This document shows positions 15,735-16,167 of a stretch of DNA of 16,167 bases, piece after piece (position 1 is the stretch's first letter; every line of letters begins with the position of its first letter). The notes under the pieces are model-generated. The model saw only the letters and a list, made by a program, of their open reading frames with translations. It was not told where the DNA came from and did not search any database. Position numbers and translations under genes: made by a program. Origin of the DNA: Geosiphon pyriformis (Eukaryota; Glomeromycota; Glomeromycetes; Archaeosporales; Geosiphonaceae); NCBI GenBank assembly GCA_016748015.1, contig JAAOMT010000543.1, forward strand, positions 640,317 through 656,483, read 5' to 3'.

Positions 15735-16167
15735 AAATTCAAATACTGGGGCTTTTTCTGATCATTTGTTAAAAGTTCCACAAGTAATAGGTACTATGGT
15801 GTATTGTTCTTGGTATGAAATTTTTAGTTCCTAAGTCTCTCAGTCTAAATTTGCATTGGCTTTAAGAAGCCAATCATTTCCGACTAGAGCTTAGTATTGG
15901 GATGTATCCATAACTAGAACTTTGACTGAAATGGTGATTCCATTAATAGTGAATGGGAAATTGTCAATCTTTCTCACTGGTGTCTTTTTCATGCCATCTG
16001 CAGTTACAATTACAGTTTGGGCTGGTTTGTCAACAGTTCTTTAAAGTTGTTGTATTAACTGGTAGGTGATAATACTTCCAGCTGATCCACTGTCTAGAAT
16101 TAATCAGATGGATTTTCCTTCTACTGTGGCTTTAGTATATATGGCAGTAATAGCTTTTTGTTCATTA
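15735..16167 (-). pseudogene. Aspartic protease domain of copy 2 (partial at window edge, D-S-G intact)
   Basis: The catalytic triplet D-S-G is at 16094-16086 in LILDSGSAGSIIT, the canonical retropepsin site. The later segment matches copy 1 (W-E-T-Q type end replaced by related residues) and runs to CGTFNK-stop-SEKAPVFEFEE, where the 692-bp deletion begins. Stops I-stop-LILD (TGA 16106-16104) and QL-stop-RT (TAA) coincide with those of copy 1. The window ends 20 codons upstream of the active site, so the gag junction is not seen. Confidence 0.8.

Larger units (their letters stand above)
10005..16167 (-). mobile_element. Copy 2: second tandem retrotransposon, partial (5' part beyond the window)
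   Basis: From its 3' LTR (LTR2) this copy repeats the order ORF3, integrase, RNase H, RT, beta-rich region, dUTPase, third zinc-finger unit and protease, and leaves the window inside the protease. Its pol is in one frame from 15734 to 13262, with none of copy 1's frameshifts there. It has about as many stops as copy 1, plus a 692-bp deletion near 15734. Gag, PBS and its 5' LTR should lie to the right of the window. Confidence 0.92.

Noticed and set aside
1-16167. Vertebrate endogenous retrovirus, prokaryotic operon, CRISPR array, tRNA or rRNA genes
   Set aside because: There is no env, no ribosome-binding-site-led compact operon, no regular short repeats with spacers, and no cloverleaf or rRNA-like segments. 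The base composition and gypsy-type pol with fungal-like features fit better.

Overview
The window is AT-rich, strongly CpG-depleted eukaryotic repeat DNA. It holds no host gene that I can support. It is almost entirely decayed Ty3/gypsy-type LTR retrotransposon sequence read on the minus strand. The combination of AT-richness, CpG loss and a gag-pol polyprotein carrying a dUTPase and zinc-finger linker resembles retroelements I recall from arbuscular mycorrhizal fungi (Glomeromycotina, e.g. Rhizophagus or Gigaspora). That taxonomic placement is inference from memory, not a database result.

Layout: 1-624 is non-coding and probably the LTR of an older element on the plus strand. It is followed by that element's primer-binding site (627-638) and a broken gag fragment (677-1157). 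At 1158 this relic is cut by a minus-strand array with the order LTR1 (1158-2070), internal region 1 (2071-10004), LTR2 (10005-10975), internal region 2 (10976-16167, running off the window). LTR2 serves as 5' LTR for copy 1 and 3' LTR for copy 2, because a PBS abuts its left side and a polypurine tract its right side. The array is therefore a true tandem that shares an LTR.

Read on the minus strand, copy 1 encodes gag (start near 9959) with a capsid-like region and a CCHC zinc knuckle in a Q/N-rich tail, then an aspartic protease, a three-unit Cys-rich zinc-finger-like region, a dUTPase, a beta-rich region of unknown function, RT, RNase H and integrase (stop at 2897). A separate third ORF of about 235 codons follows, whose end overlaps the polypurine tract and enters the 3' LTR. 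Gag through dUTPase lies in a single frame. Copy 2 shows the same order from ORF3 to protease but has lost 692 bp covering two of the three zinc-finger units.

Both copies are dead. They are full of nonsense codons explained by transitions (TGG to TGA/TAG, CAA to TAA, CGA to TGA), plus several frameshifts. At least six stops, one frameshift and an altered RT YxDD box are shared by both copies, so the progenitor was probably already broken before the tandem formed. Integrase catalytic residues (D, D, E with DD35E spacing) survive in both, whereas in copy 2 all three RT catalytic aspartates read as asparagine. The most unusual content is the domain architecture (dUTPase plus zinc fingers between protease and RT), the uncharacterised ORF3, and a CpG-containing motif upstream of the LTR TATA box that is present once in LTR1 and three times in LTR2.
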